Source: Clostridiaceae bacterium
Lineage (GTDB): Bacteria > Bacillota > Clostridia > Oscillospirales > Acutalibacteraceae
DNA: 49,153 nucleotides
NCBI GenBank assembly: GCA_904501675.1
Contig: CAJGCL010000002.1
Location: forward strand, 1 to 49,153
Reading direction: 5' to 3'
Part shown: positions 7,223 through 14,674 of the stretch, piece after piece
Layout of the letters: every line of letters begins with the position of its first letter
How positions within the stretch are numbered: the stretch's first letter is position 1
The notes under the pieces: generated by a model
Told to the model about the DNA's origin: nothing
The model's database searches: none
The model's input: only the letters and a program-made list of their open reading frames with translations
Program-made: the position numbers and the translations under genes

Positions 7223-8217
7223 TTATTCTCCTCCTCGTTCGCAAAGCGCCTTGCCCAATCAAGAACACTGCTTTTGCCAACTTTTTCAGTATCGTAGGAT
7301 TTCTTTACATCTTTAGGTAACGTTTTTTTCTCTTTTTCCATAGCCTGTTCCGGAGTAGTAATACCTGAACGTGCCCATTTTTTTAAAAGCTTTCCGGCAT
7401 CGGAAAAAACCTTGTTTGTTTCACTCAAAGCATATCCTATAAGCTCATCTGAACAATTGAAATCAACAGACCACTCGCGAAGGAACTTATGAATTCTCGG
7501 AGCAGGATTTCCACCCTCCAAGCCCGCCATTTCTTTTATTGACAGGAAACAAGCGTGAACTTTTTCAAGAGCAAGAAGCTCTTCTTCCACTGCTTCCATA
7601 GAATCAATTCCTCGCTTTGCCCAGTCCTCCGCCCTGCTTTTTATTGCAGCAGAAGATGTTTTACCCTCGCATTTCTGGTGTTGAAGAAGGGTAATAATAA
7701 CTTCAGGCGGAAAGCCATAATAGTCGTAAATCATAAGTATAAGGGCTTGGGTATCGTAACCAAAGGTGCCTAAAATGCTTTGTGCTTCATTATATATAAG
7801 CGTCAACTCAGGCGTCTGGGTTATTCTCAGAGCAATATCTCTTTGAGTAGGCTTTTTGAGAGGCAGACTACGGACGGGAGCTTTAGGCGCGCGCGTAATA
7901 ATCTCCTCTTTTTCTTCTGTAGGAGAAGATATGGTTTTCGCGTTACCTGAAGCGCGTTTTGCAAGAGCTTCATCTATTGCATTATCAATAGAGATAACAC
8001 CATAGCTCTCCCAATAACTCAGGCAATCGTTTACGTCAGCAGCAGAAAGACCTGTACATGCTGCAATCTGCTCACTGTCAGAGACACCATCGGGATTTCT
8101 CAGGATAAAAAGCAAAACCTTAAAGCTTGCTGCGGGAGCAAGCTTTAAGTGTTTATCAATTATATCTGTAGGAACGGCTACCGCTCCGTTAAGATAGTTG
8201 CATTTTAATTTAATCAT
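7219..8217 (-). CDS. dnaD: DnaD domain replication protein
   Basis: A 332-aa protein with an N-terminal winged-helix-like part (residues 1-90) and a DnaD/DnaB_2 C-terminal domain. The hallmark is the helical segment ILMIYDYYGFPPEVIITLL followed by the Trp-containing AIKSRAEDWAKRGIDS (about 155-200), and a second weaker copy around 240-300 ending in KKWARSGITTPEQA, so two tandem DnaD-type segments are likely. DnaD helps primosome assembly and helicase loading, fitting the coupled DnaC/DnaI gene downstream. Its ATG lies two bases after the stop of the upstream propeller gene and has no clear RBS of its own, so translation is probably coupled. Confidence 0.88.
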   Translation of the reverse strand: MIKLKCNYLNGAVAVPTDIIDKHLKLAPAASFKVLLFILRNPDGVSDSEQIAACTGLSAADVNDCLSYWESYGVISIDNAIDEALAKRASGNAKTISSPTEEKEEIITRAPKAPVRSLPLKKPTQRDIALRITQTPELTLIYNEAQSILGTFGYDTQALILMIYDYYGFPPEVIITLLQHQKCEGKTSSAAIKSRAEDWAKRGIDSMEAVEEELLALEKVHACFLSIKEMAGLEGGNPAPRIHKFLREWSVDFNCSDELIGYALSETNKVFSDAGKLLKKWARSGITTPEQAMEKEKKTLPKDVKKSYDTEKVGKSSVLDWARRFANEEENK

Positions 8218-8219
8218 AA

Positions 8220-10301
8220 TTATTCAGGAAATTTTGCAATTACGCCTACGGATTTTCCGTTAACATACTGTGCAATGCCGTTCATATCAATATTCTTGGA
8301 TAATGTTCTTCCGGCAACAACATAGCCGCCCTTTTCAGCAAGGCACACAGCATTTGCACTTTCATTAGCTGTTCCGCCAAATGAGCGTGCCCAGGAAAGA
8401 TTGCCGTACATATCAAATGCAGCAATAACAATATCATCTCCGCCACGTGTTGTAATACCCTTAAAATCTCTTGTAGAGGAGTTTGAACAACCTGCTGCAA
8501 CAAAAGTTCCGTCTTCTTTTTCAACTATATCTACAAGGTCATCGTCATACTGGCCCCTGAATGGTTTTAAAAAGGATATGCCTAAACCTTCATCTAACTT
8601 TATAATGTATGCATCATAACCGCCACGTGAACCCTTTTTGCCTGTAAAGATACTGTCAATATTATCAACATCATTAGAATTAGATCGACCAACTGCAACA
8701 ACGCCACCATCTTTACAAGCTGTTATACCCGAAAACAACTCGTTTCCTGTGCCTGCGAAAGAAGTAGCATCAATGTATTTACCGTTAGAGGAGAATTTTA
8801 CGACGCCACCATCATTTTTACCAAGATTTTTAAAGAGAACACCTGAAGAAAAATCACCTACACAGAAAATATTGCCGTCCTTACTTATACAAACATCGTT
8901 GAATGTGTCCATATTTCCGCCAACAATATTTTTCCATACAAGGCTGCCGTTTTTGCTGTATTTCACAATGCAAGCAGCAGATTCATATTTAGGTTTGTCA
9001 AAGCCTTTTGCGTCGCCGTCATTATTACCAACAGAGCCAACAACTACAATTCCACCATCCTCACAAAGAGTTGCTGCATTGAAAATATCAACAGTTGTTG
9101 TACCAAAAACCTTGCACCACTCTTCGTTACCGCGTTTGTCGTACTTACAAACAAAAGCATCATAGTAGCCTTTACCTTGTTTTTTGGAAACGATAACACC
9201 ACCAACGTTCTGACCATAACCTACGGCATAAAAACCACCATCATTAGTTGCTATAACATCCGTTACAACGTGCAGACCGTACTCACTGCCTACTGCCTTG
9301 CGCCAAATTGTGCGACCTGAATCGTCATACTTTGCAAGAACTGTATATGGTGTAGCAAATTTAGCTTCCCATTCGCCTGTTTTCGGATTTGTATGGCTGA
9401 ATTCTTTGAAATCTCCTGTTGCTGAGTTTGTAACATTAGCCGCAATATAAGAACCGTCCTCCAAAGAATCTATGGTTGAAAAATAATCTGCTTCTGTGCC
9501 ACCCATAGATGCTTTCCACTCTATATCTGCAGGAGCAACCTTATCCGGGTTACTTGTAATTTCAATAATTGTAGTGTACACCTGGCCATTTCCATCTACA
9601 GCACTGTTACCCACGGCATCGGTAATAGGAGCAGAAGATGTTCCCATAATAACGCTTCCGCCCGGTCTCTGCTCATTAGGGTTCTGAGGAATAGTAACTT
9701 TTTCTGTAACTATCTCTCCCTTACCATCTGTAACGTTTTCTCCCTTCGCATCGGTTACCGGTGCGTTAACAGTTACCTGAACATCTTGATAAATAACTGT
9801 TGTTATAACTTCCTTGTCTTCGTTTGTAACCTCTTCGTAAATTACGGTTGTTTTTTCTTCACCGTTTTTATCTGTAACAACTTCCCCGTTCTTATCAGTA
9901 ACCTTTTCTGTTTTGGCAGTTGTTACTGCAACAACTGTTGTTTCAGGTTTGAGTGTAACAACCATTCCGGAATCGTCTGTTACGGCAAAACCATCTTCAT
10001 CAGTCGCATAAAAGATAAATTCTTCAGTTGAGGAAGGACCTTCGGGAAGCTTTCCGTTGTCATTAGCGTTTTTAAGAACAACAGCTAAAACAACAGCACC
10101 TACAACCACTGCCACGATAACCGGAACAATAATTGCAAGCAGTTTTTTGTTATTCTTTTTTTCATCCGGGCTTTTTGCGTTGTGTGGTTGAGAATTGCTC
10201 TCAATTTTTTTTGCAACAGGTGGAGCCGACGGATTTACCGGCGGAGCAGAAGGCTTTTTCTCTCCTGTTTCGTTTTGTAAATTCTTCTTGTTTTCGTTCA
10301 T
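8220..10301 (-). CDS. Membrane-anchored seven-repeat beta-propeller protein
   Basis: A 693-aa protein of unknown role. Residues 1-53 are a hydrophilic Lys/Pro/Asn-rich cytoplasmic tail; 54-76 are one transmembrane helix (LLAIIVPVIVAVVVGAVVLA). Residues about 95-260 are a Thr/Val-rich extracellular stalk with four units of the pattern (V/A/I)TDxxGxxVxDxxGxxxT. From about 262 to the end, seven repeats each carry an aromatic strand, a GG or G turn, a D-x-DGG type loop and a (V/A)xG strand, as in SBBP-like propellers; seven blades would close one ring. The topology is N-in/C-out. GGAGG site precedes the ATG. It is the first gene of an operon with dnaD and the helicase loader, though nothing in it suggests a replication role. 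Confidence 0.75.
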   Translation of the reverse strand: MNENKKNLQNETGEKKPSAPPVNPSAPPVAKKIESNSQPHNAKSPDEKKNNKKLLAIIVPVIVAVVVGAVVLAVVLKNANDNGKLPEGPSSTEEFIFYATDEDGFAVTDDSGMVVTLKPETTVVAVTTAKTEKVTDKNGEVVTDKNGEEKTTVIYEEVTNEDKEVITTVIYQDVQVTVNAPVTDAKGENVTDGKGEIVTEKVTIPQNPNEQRPGGSVIMGTSSAPITDAVGNSAVDGNGQVYTTIIEITSNPDKVAPADIEWKASMGGTEADYFSTIDSLEDGSYIAANVTNSATGDFKEFSHTNPKTGEWEAKFATPYTVLAKYDDSGRTIWRKAVGSEYGLHVVTDVIATNDGGFYAVGYGQNVGGVIVSKKQGKGYYDAFVCKYDKRGNEEWCKVFGTTTVDIFNAATLCEDGGIVVVGSVGNNDGDAKGFDKPKYESAACIVKYSKNGSLVWKNIVGGNMDTFNDVCISKDGNIFCVGDFSSGVLFKNLGKNDGGVVKFSSNGKYIDATSFAGTGNELFSGITACKDGGVVAVGRSNSNDVDNIDSIFTGKKGSRGGYDAYIIKLDEGLGISFLKPFRGQYDDDLVDIVEKEDGTFVAAGCSNSSTRDFKGITTRGGDDIVIAAFDMYGNLSWARSFGGTANESANAVCLAEKGGYVVAGRTLSKNIDMNGIAQYVNGKSVGVIAKFPE

Positions 10302-10366
10302 TATTAAGAACCTCCGTATGCAGAGAAATAATATCGTTTAAAGAATATGAATATCTAGACTTTCTT

Positions 10367-10395
10367 ATAATACCATAATCCCATCAATTTTTCAA
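10367..10395 (-). promoter_or_regulatory. Sigma-A promoter of propeller-dnaD-dnaC operon
   Basis: Leftward TTGAAA (10390-10395), 17 bases, TATTAT (10367-10372), with TGG before the -10. Leader of about 58 bases before the ATG at 10301. Confidence 0.7.
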
Positions 10396-10426
10396 TTGTA
10401 AAAAGCTAACAAAAGAAAAAACTTGC

Positions 10427-10464
10427 ATATTACATAAAAAACAAGGGGAGATATTATGTAATAT
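10427..10464. repeat. 11-bp inverted repeat between divergent promoters
   Basis: ATATTACATAA (10427-10437) and TTATGTAATAT (10454-10464) are perfect inverted repeats around a 16-base spacer. They sit 32 bases from the -35 of either divergent promoter (10395 and 10496). This 302-base gene-free stretch (10302-10603) otherwise holds only the two promoters and leaders. Could be an operator or a structured element. Confidence 0.6.
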
Positions 10465-10495
10465 CAATAATTTTGCATTTTACTCAAAAAAATCG

Positions 10496-10524
10496 TTGAA
10501 AACGAAAAATTTATGTGCTAAAAT
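10496..10524 (+). promoter_or_regulatory. Sigma-A promoter of EF-G-like gene
   Basis: TTGAAA (10496-10501), 17 bases, TAAAAT (10519-10524) preceded by TGC. Start near 10531; leader about 73 bases. Confidence 0.7.
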
Positions 10525-10603
10525 ACCAAAGTATAGTAGCCTTTTTATAGTTTTAGGTGAAAAAGTGGCTTTTGCCATTACTCATATACAGGGAGGAATT
10601 GTT

Positions 10604-12646
10604 TTGAAAGCATACAGTAGAGAAAATATCCGCAACGTTGCAATTGCGGGCCACGGCGCAAGAGGTAAAACAACTCTTGCAGAGGCAATGCTTTATCTTT
10701 CCGGAGCATCCGACAGATTAGGTCGCGTTGCAGACGGCAACACTGTGCTTGACTTCGATGCAGAAGAAAAGAAGAGAAAGGTTTCTGTTTCATCAGCTCT
10801 TGCAAACTTTGAGTGGAGAGACAGAAAAATCAATATTATTGACACTCCCGGTCTTTTTGACTTTGAAGGCGGCAGAGCAGAAGGCTTGAGAGCTGCTGAA
10901 TCTGTTATAGTTGTTCTTTCTTGCGGTCATAATGTAGACGTTGGCGCAGAGAAAACATTAAGAGCAGCAGGCAGAAAAGGGCTTTCTAAGTTTATCGTTG
11001 TTACAAAGTGCGACGGTGAAGACAGAGACTTCTTCAAAACACTTAACAGCTTAAAGGATAAATATGGTACAGCTATCTGTCCTGTTGTTATTCCTTACGT
11101 AGTTGGCGGTAAGGTTGATTGCTACGTTAACTTCCTTCAGAATAAGGCATTTAAATATGATAACGGTAAGGCAACAGAGGTTCCAATGCCATCTGACGCT
11201 CTTATTGATGATATTCACGCAGCATTTACAGAGGCTGTTGCTTCTGCAGATGACGAGCTTATGATGAAATTCTTCGATGGTGAAGAGTTTACTCATGACG
11301 AAATCGTTACAGGTCTCTCACAGGGCGTTTTAGACGGTACTGTTGTTCCTGTTTACGCTTGCTCAGGTCTTACTACAGATGCAGTTGACCTTGTTATGAA
11401 CGGTATTACAAAGCTTGCTCCCGCACCTAAGGGTGAAGGCGACTATGATTGCGATCCGAATAGTCCTCTTGCAGCAATCTGCTTTAAGACTGTTGCTGAC
11501 CCATTCATTGGTAAAATGTCTTTCTTCAAGGTTGTTTCAGGTAAGATTACAGCCGCTACAAAGCCATACAATGCCCGTACCGAAGAAGAGGAAAAAATGG
11601 GTAAAATTGTTATGGTTAAGGGCGCAAAGCAGGAAGACGCTACAGAAATCATTGCCGGTGATATCGGTGTTGTTACAAAGCTTTCAGGCTTCAAAACAGG
11701 CGATGTTATGTGCGACGCTAAAGCTCCTGCTGAACTCGAAGGCGTTGATTTCCCTGCACCTTGCTATTCAATGGCGGTTAATGTTGTTAAGAAAGGCGAC
11801 GAAGATAAGGTTGCTTCAGGTCTTAACAAGCTTGCTGAGGAAGACGGTGCAATGCACTTCTACACAAATAAAGAAACAAAAGAGCAGATTGTTTCAGGTC
11901 TTGGTGAACAGCACCTTGAATCAATTGTTTCAAAGCTTAAGAATAAATACGGCGTTGAGGTTGAATTAACAGCTCCTCGCGTTGCATACAGAGAAACTAT
12001 CCGCAAAACTGTTGATAAACAGGGACGTCATAAGAAACAGTCCGGTGGTCATGGCCAGTTTGGTGATGTTTGGATTCGTTTCGAGCCATATATGGGCGAG
12101 GAAGATTTTGTATTTACAACAGACGAGGTTGTTGGTGGCGCAGTTCCGAAGAACTTCTTCCCTGCAGTTGAAAAGGGTCTTCTCGATTGTATCGCAGGCG
12201 GTCTTATCGCAGGCTACCCAATGGTAGGTATCAAAGCCTGCTTGCACGACGGTTCATACCACCCTGTTGACTCTTCTGAAATGGCGTTCAAGATGGCAGC
12301 ACGTATTGCCTTTAAGGCAGCTGTTCCTGAAGCAGCTCCCACAATTCTTGAGCCTGTTGGAACGCTTAAAGCATATGTTCCGGATGACAACCTTGGCGAT
12401 ATTATCAGTGATGTTAACAAGCGTCGCGGTAGAGTTCTTGGTATGGGACCTGCAGAGGAAACAATGACTCAGGAGCTTGTTGCAGAAGTACCAATGGCAG
12501 AAATGAGCGACTTTGCAATCGCTCTTCGTTCCGTAACAGCCGGCAGAGGCTATTTCTCACTTGAGTTTGCTCGTTATGAAGATGCTCCGGCACATGTTGC
12601 AGAGAAGGTTATAGCAGAGGCAAAGCTCGAAGACGACGAGGATTAA
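10604..12646 (+). CDS. EF-G paralogue (FusA2-like translational GTPase)
   Basis: A 680-aa protein with the full five-domain layout of elongation factor G. The G domain shows G1 GHGARGKT (about residue 14), G3 DTPGLFDF (about 80) and G4 TKCD (about 130). Domain IV/V signatures KQSGGHGQFGDV (about 478) and the late GPAEETMTQELVAEVP follow. It differs from housekeeping EF-G: the catalytic His of DTPGHVDF is Leu, the switch I RGITI reads RKVSV, and G4 has Thr for Asn. This places it with the EF-G-like paralogues of Clostridia whose role is unsettled. The start is TTG, set by GGGAGG seven bases upstream; the longer ATG reading at 10496 overlaps the promoter. Single-gene unit with its own terminator. 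Confidence 0.88.
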   Translation: MKAYSRENIRNVAIAGHGARGKTTLAEAMLYLSGASDRLGRVADGNTVLDFDAEEKKRKVSVSSALANFEWRDRKINIIDTPGLFDFEGGRAEGLRAAESVIVVLSCGHNVDVGAEKTLRAAGRKGLSKFIVVTKCDGEDRDFFKTLNSLKDKYGTAICPVVIPYVVGGKVDCYVNFLQNKAFKYDNGKATEVPMPSDALIDDIHAAFTEAVASADDELMMKFFDGEEFTHDEIVTGLSQGVLDGTVVPVYACSGLTTDAVDLVMNGITKLAPAPKGEGDYDCDPNSPLAAICFKTVADPFIGKMSFFKVVSGKITAATKPYNARTEEEEKMGKIVMVKGAKQEDATEIIAGDIGVVTKLSGFKTGDVMCDAKAPAELEGVDFPAPCYSMAVNVVKKGDEDKVASGLNKLAEEDGAMHFYTNKETKEQIVSGLGEQHLESIVSKLKNKYGVEVELTAPRVAYRETIRKTVDKQGRHKKQSGGHGQFGDVWIRFEPYMGEEDFVFTTDEVVGGAVPKNFFPAVEKGLLDCIAGGLIAGYPMVGIKACLHDGSYHPVDSSEMAFKMAARIAFKAAVPEAAPTILEPVGTLKAYVPDDNLGDIISDVNKRRGRVLGMGPAEETMTQELVAEVPMAEMSDFAIALRSVTAGRGYFSLEFARYEDAPAHVAEKVIAEAKLEDDED

Positions 12647-12675
12647 TTTTCTGACAGTCATATTCAGCGCAGAAC

Positions 12676-12707
12676 AAAAGGCAGCCACGAAGGTGGTTGC
12701 CTTTTTA
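12676..12707 (+). terminator. Intrinsic terminator after EF-G-like gene
   Basis: Stem GCAGCCAC / GTGGTTGC (one G-U pair) extended by AAAAG/CTTTT, loop GAAG, then T run. The rest of the gap to 12822 shows nothing recognisable. Confidence 0.85.
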
Positions 12708-12822
12708 ATTTCTTTTTTCGCTCGGAGTATTTTTATACACCGTCGCGTAAAAAACTGCCTTCTGCATCTGAATCTGCCGTCAGAAACAAGCCGGTTTATT
12801 TTACTTTTGAGCCGTTTTTACT

Positions 12823-13701
12823 TTAAAAATTAGTTGAAATTACTTTTCTACATAGTTTTTCAGTAGGGAAATCAAATAGCAACCAACCATATTTCTTAAG
12901 TGGTGTAAGGTCATATTTCATAAATTTTTTGCTTATATATTTCGCAGATTTTTTAGGGTTGTGCAAGAGGTTTCCGCAAGAGAAAAAGCTTAATAAAACA
13001 CCATATTTGCAAGGTGGATTCTGCAAGGTGGGAAGCACAGCATATTTCCATTTTTCCTTTGGCGAAAGCTTATACCAATCCTGAATGAAAACAGGTTCAC
13101 TGTCCTTGCCATCACGGCGGAGCATTACTGAAACAAGGTGGGTTTTACCTATATATTTCCCTTGGTCAGGCCACCCTGAAAAATTAAGTCCGGTATTGTA
13201 ATCTGTGTAAAAATCCTTGCTTGTATCCACAGAAATTCTGTTTAAAAAAACTGCTTTTCCTCTTACCTCAAAAAGCTGTGGAATGCGGTTTTCTTTGTAC
13301 CAGAAATCGTCGTTCAGGTAGTAGCGGAAAAGTGTATCAAAAGTATTTTCAGGGGTGTCGCCGTGGTCGCATTTTATGCTTAAAATAAGGGTTTCACTCG
13401 GGTTGTTTTTGAGGAATAAGCTACAGTCGGAAAGCACATCCTCAAGGAGCAATAAACCTTGATGTGATGCGGTTTTAAAGCATTTCGATGAAGCGTGAAC
13501 AAGCTGTAATTTGTCCCCGATTTTTTCAACCCTCAGGTCAAGAAAACGAACACCGATATTCAACTGTTCAGAAATGCTCAATGACTGACATCGAGAAAAA
13601 AAAGAATACTGACAAAATCGTGTTGCACTGTCATGTGTTCCGGGCAAATTAATTTCAGATAAAAATGCTTCATCCGGAATATTTTTCATCCAATCATTCA
13701 T
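12823..13701 (-). CDS. PI-PLC X-domain phosphodiesterase
   Basis: A 292-aa protein of the phosphatidylinositol-specific phospholipase C family, which cleaves glycerophospho-inositol linkages by acid-base catalysis. Visible: LPGTHDSATR with the first catalytic His near residue 23, GVRFLDLRVE with the active-site Arg near 55, and LVHAS with the second catalytic His near 69. Spacing matches bacterial PI-PLC (His32/Arg69/His82 in Bacillus). No signal peptide is present, unlike the secreted Bacillus enzymes, so it may be cytoplasmic or exported by another route. GAGGA site before the ATG. No promoter was found in the 50 bases upstream; it lies beyond the terminator of the phosphoglycosyl transferase gene, so it may depend on read-through. 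Confidence 0.85.
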   Translation of the reverse strand: MNDWMKNIPDEAFLSEINLPGTHDSATRFCQYSFFSRCQSLSISEQLNIGVRFLDLRVEKIGDKLQLVHASSKCFKTASHQGLLLLEDVLSDCSLFLKNNPSETLILSIKCDHGDTPENTFDTLFRYYLNDDFWYKENRIPQLFEVRGKAVFLNRISVDTSKDFYTDYNTGLNFSGWPDQGKYIGKTHLVSVMLRRDGKDSEPVFIQDWYKLSPKEKWKYAVLPTLQNPPCKYGVLLSFFSCGNLLHNPKKSAKYISKKFMKYDLTPLKKYGWLLFDFPTEKLCRKVISTNF

Positions 13702-13718
13702 ATTCTTTCCTCATTCTT

Positions 13719-13746
13719 AAAAAGCACCTTCCGAAGAAGGTGCTTT
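13719..13746 (-). terminator. Intrinsic terminator after PGT gene
   Basis: Stem AAAGCACCTTC / GAAGGTGCTTT with CGAA-type tetraloop and a T run in the leftward transcript. It separates the phosphoglycosyl transferase from the PI-PLC gene and may act as a partial stop. Confidence 0.85.
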
Positions 13747-13751
13747 GATTT

Positions 13752-14450
13752 TTATTTTGCGCCGTCGTGGGTGAAAATAACAGCAACGGTTTTAAACAAA
13801 ATTTTTATATCGTTAATTATGGAACGACTATTGATATATTCCATATCGTAAACAATTTTTTCTTCAGGCTTCAAATCATATCCGCCGTTTACCTGAGCAA
13901 GACCGGTAAGGCCGGGAGTAACACAAAGCCTGTGCCTGAAGCCATGAATATATTTTTCAAATTCTTCATAGAAGCAATCTCTTTCAGGACGAGGCCCAAC
14001 AAAGCTCATTTTACCTGCAAGAATGCACAAAAGCTGAGGAAGTTCATCTAAACGAGTGTTTCGGAGTATTCTACCGACCTTTGTTATGCGAGGGTCCTCT
14101 TCTCCTGAACTCCACTGTGCACCATCAACCTCAGAATCCTTAATCATAGTGCGGAATTTAATGATTTTGAAAGGTTTTCCATTTTTACCGAGACGTTCCT
14201 GAGTATAAATGGCAGGACCTTCAGATGTCGCCTTAACAATAATGCCTATTAAAAGCATCGGGACCCAAAGAACACATAAAGCACAAAAGGAAACAACAAC
14301 ATCAAACAATCTCTTAACTACCTTGTAGAAAAGATTGCCTCGTATTTTCGCAGGAGGGTCAATAAAAAACTCCTTATCTGATTCATAAGGAACAATCACC
14401 TGAGCACTCTGCGCTTTAGAAATACAATTTTCATTAGTTGCAGTTACCAC
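13752..14450 (-). CDS. Undecaprenyl-phosphate sugar-1-phosphate transferase
   Basis: A 232-aa monotopic phosphoglycosyl transferase of the bacterial sugar transferase (PglC/WcaJ catalytic domain) type. It would move a sugar phosphate from a UDP-sugar to undecaprenyl phosphate, starting the repeat unit at the inner membrane face. One hydrophobic segment (about residues 49-72) matches the re-entrant membrane helix; ERLGKNGKPFKIIKFRTM, the catalytic LDELPQL and MSFVGPRPER follow in order. It lacks the large N-terminal membrane domain of WcaJ. The GTG at 14450 fits GAGGAG seven bases upstream better than the TTG at 14465, which overlaps that site. It reads away from the main polysaccharide operon, with the two promoters about 80 bases apart. 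Confidence 0.92.
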   Translation of the reverse strand: MVTATNENCISKAQSAQVIVPYESDKEFFIDPPAKIRGNLFYKVVKRLFDVVVSFCALCVLWVPMLLIGIIVKATSEGPAIYTQERLGKNGKPFKIIKFRTMIKDSEVDGAQWSSGEEDPRITKVGRILRNTRLDELPQLLCILAGKMSFVGPRPERDCFYEEFEKYIHGFRHRLCVTPGLTGLAQVNGGYDLKPEEKIVYDMEYINSRSIINDIKILFKTVAVIFTHDGAK

Positions 14451-14484
14451 AAAAAAACTCCTCAAAAGTTATATAACTACCGAC

Positions 14485-14513
14485 ATTTTAATATACTTTT
14501 TGAGGTTTGTCAA
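14485..14513 (-). promoter_or_regulatory. Sigma-A promoter of PGT gene
   Basis: Leftward TTGACA (consensus, 14508-14513), 17 bases, TAAAAT (14485-14490). Leader about 28 bases. One of the best promoter matches in the window. Confidence 0.8.
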
Positions 14514-14594
14514 CAAAAACAATGCTTTTTCGGTTTTGGTAATATTTTTTATGATTAATATTTAATTATATGTGGGTTAATTAATCGTTATGCC

Positions 14595-14623
14595 TTGCAT
14601 TTTCATTATATATGTGATAATAT
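14595..14623 (+). promoter_or_regulatory. Sigma-A promoter of polysaccharide operon
   Basis: TTGCAT (14595-14600), 17 bases, TAATAT (14618-14623) with TGA before the -10. Start near 14630, leader about 45 bases: too short for a large riboswitch. No other promoter was noted before the terminator at 34.47 kb. Confidence 0.7.
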
Positions 14624-14674
14624 TTACGATGTATGATGTTGGCTTATGCCCAAAACAAAGAAAAGGGAAAAATA

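Noticed and set aside
8638..9165. Open frame of 175 codons on the opposite strand of the propeller gene
   Set aside because: Composition is that of an antisense shadow (Pro/Ser/Leu-rich), with no RBS and within a well-supported gene.
10496..10603. 36 extra codons at the front of the EF-G-like gene
   Set aside because: The upstream ATG-like start coincides with the -35 element TTGAAA, so it is not in the transcript; GGGAGG fits the TTG at 10604.
10531..10603. Possible attenuator or riboswitch in the EF-G-like leader
   Set aside because: Only a weak TGGC-TTTT-GCCA hairpin is visible; no known fold or terminator.
11415..11969. 184-codon alternative frame inside the EF-G-like gene
   Set aside because: It overlaps a conserved translation factor in another frame, is Leu/Lys-rich and has no RBS.
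14633..14674. Earlier start for the membrane dehydratase
   Set aside because: It would lie about three bases from the predicted transcription start and has no RBS; the ATG at 14675 has AAAGGG.
14624..14674. EAR-type antitermination RNA or ops/JUMPstart ahead of the polysaccharide operon
   Set aside because: The leader is about 45 bases and shows none of the known elements.
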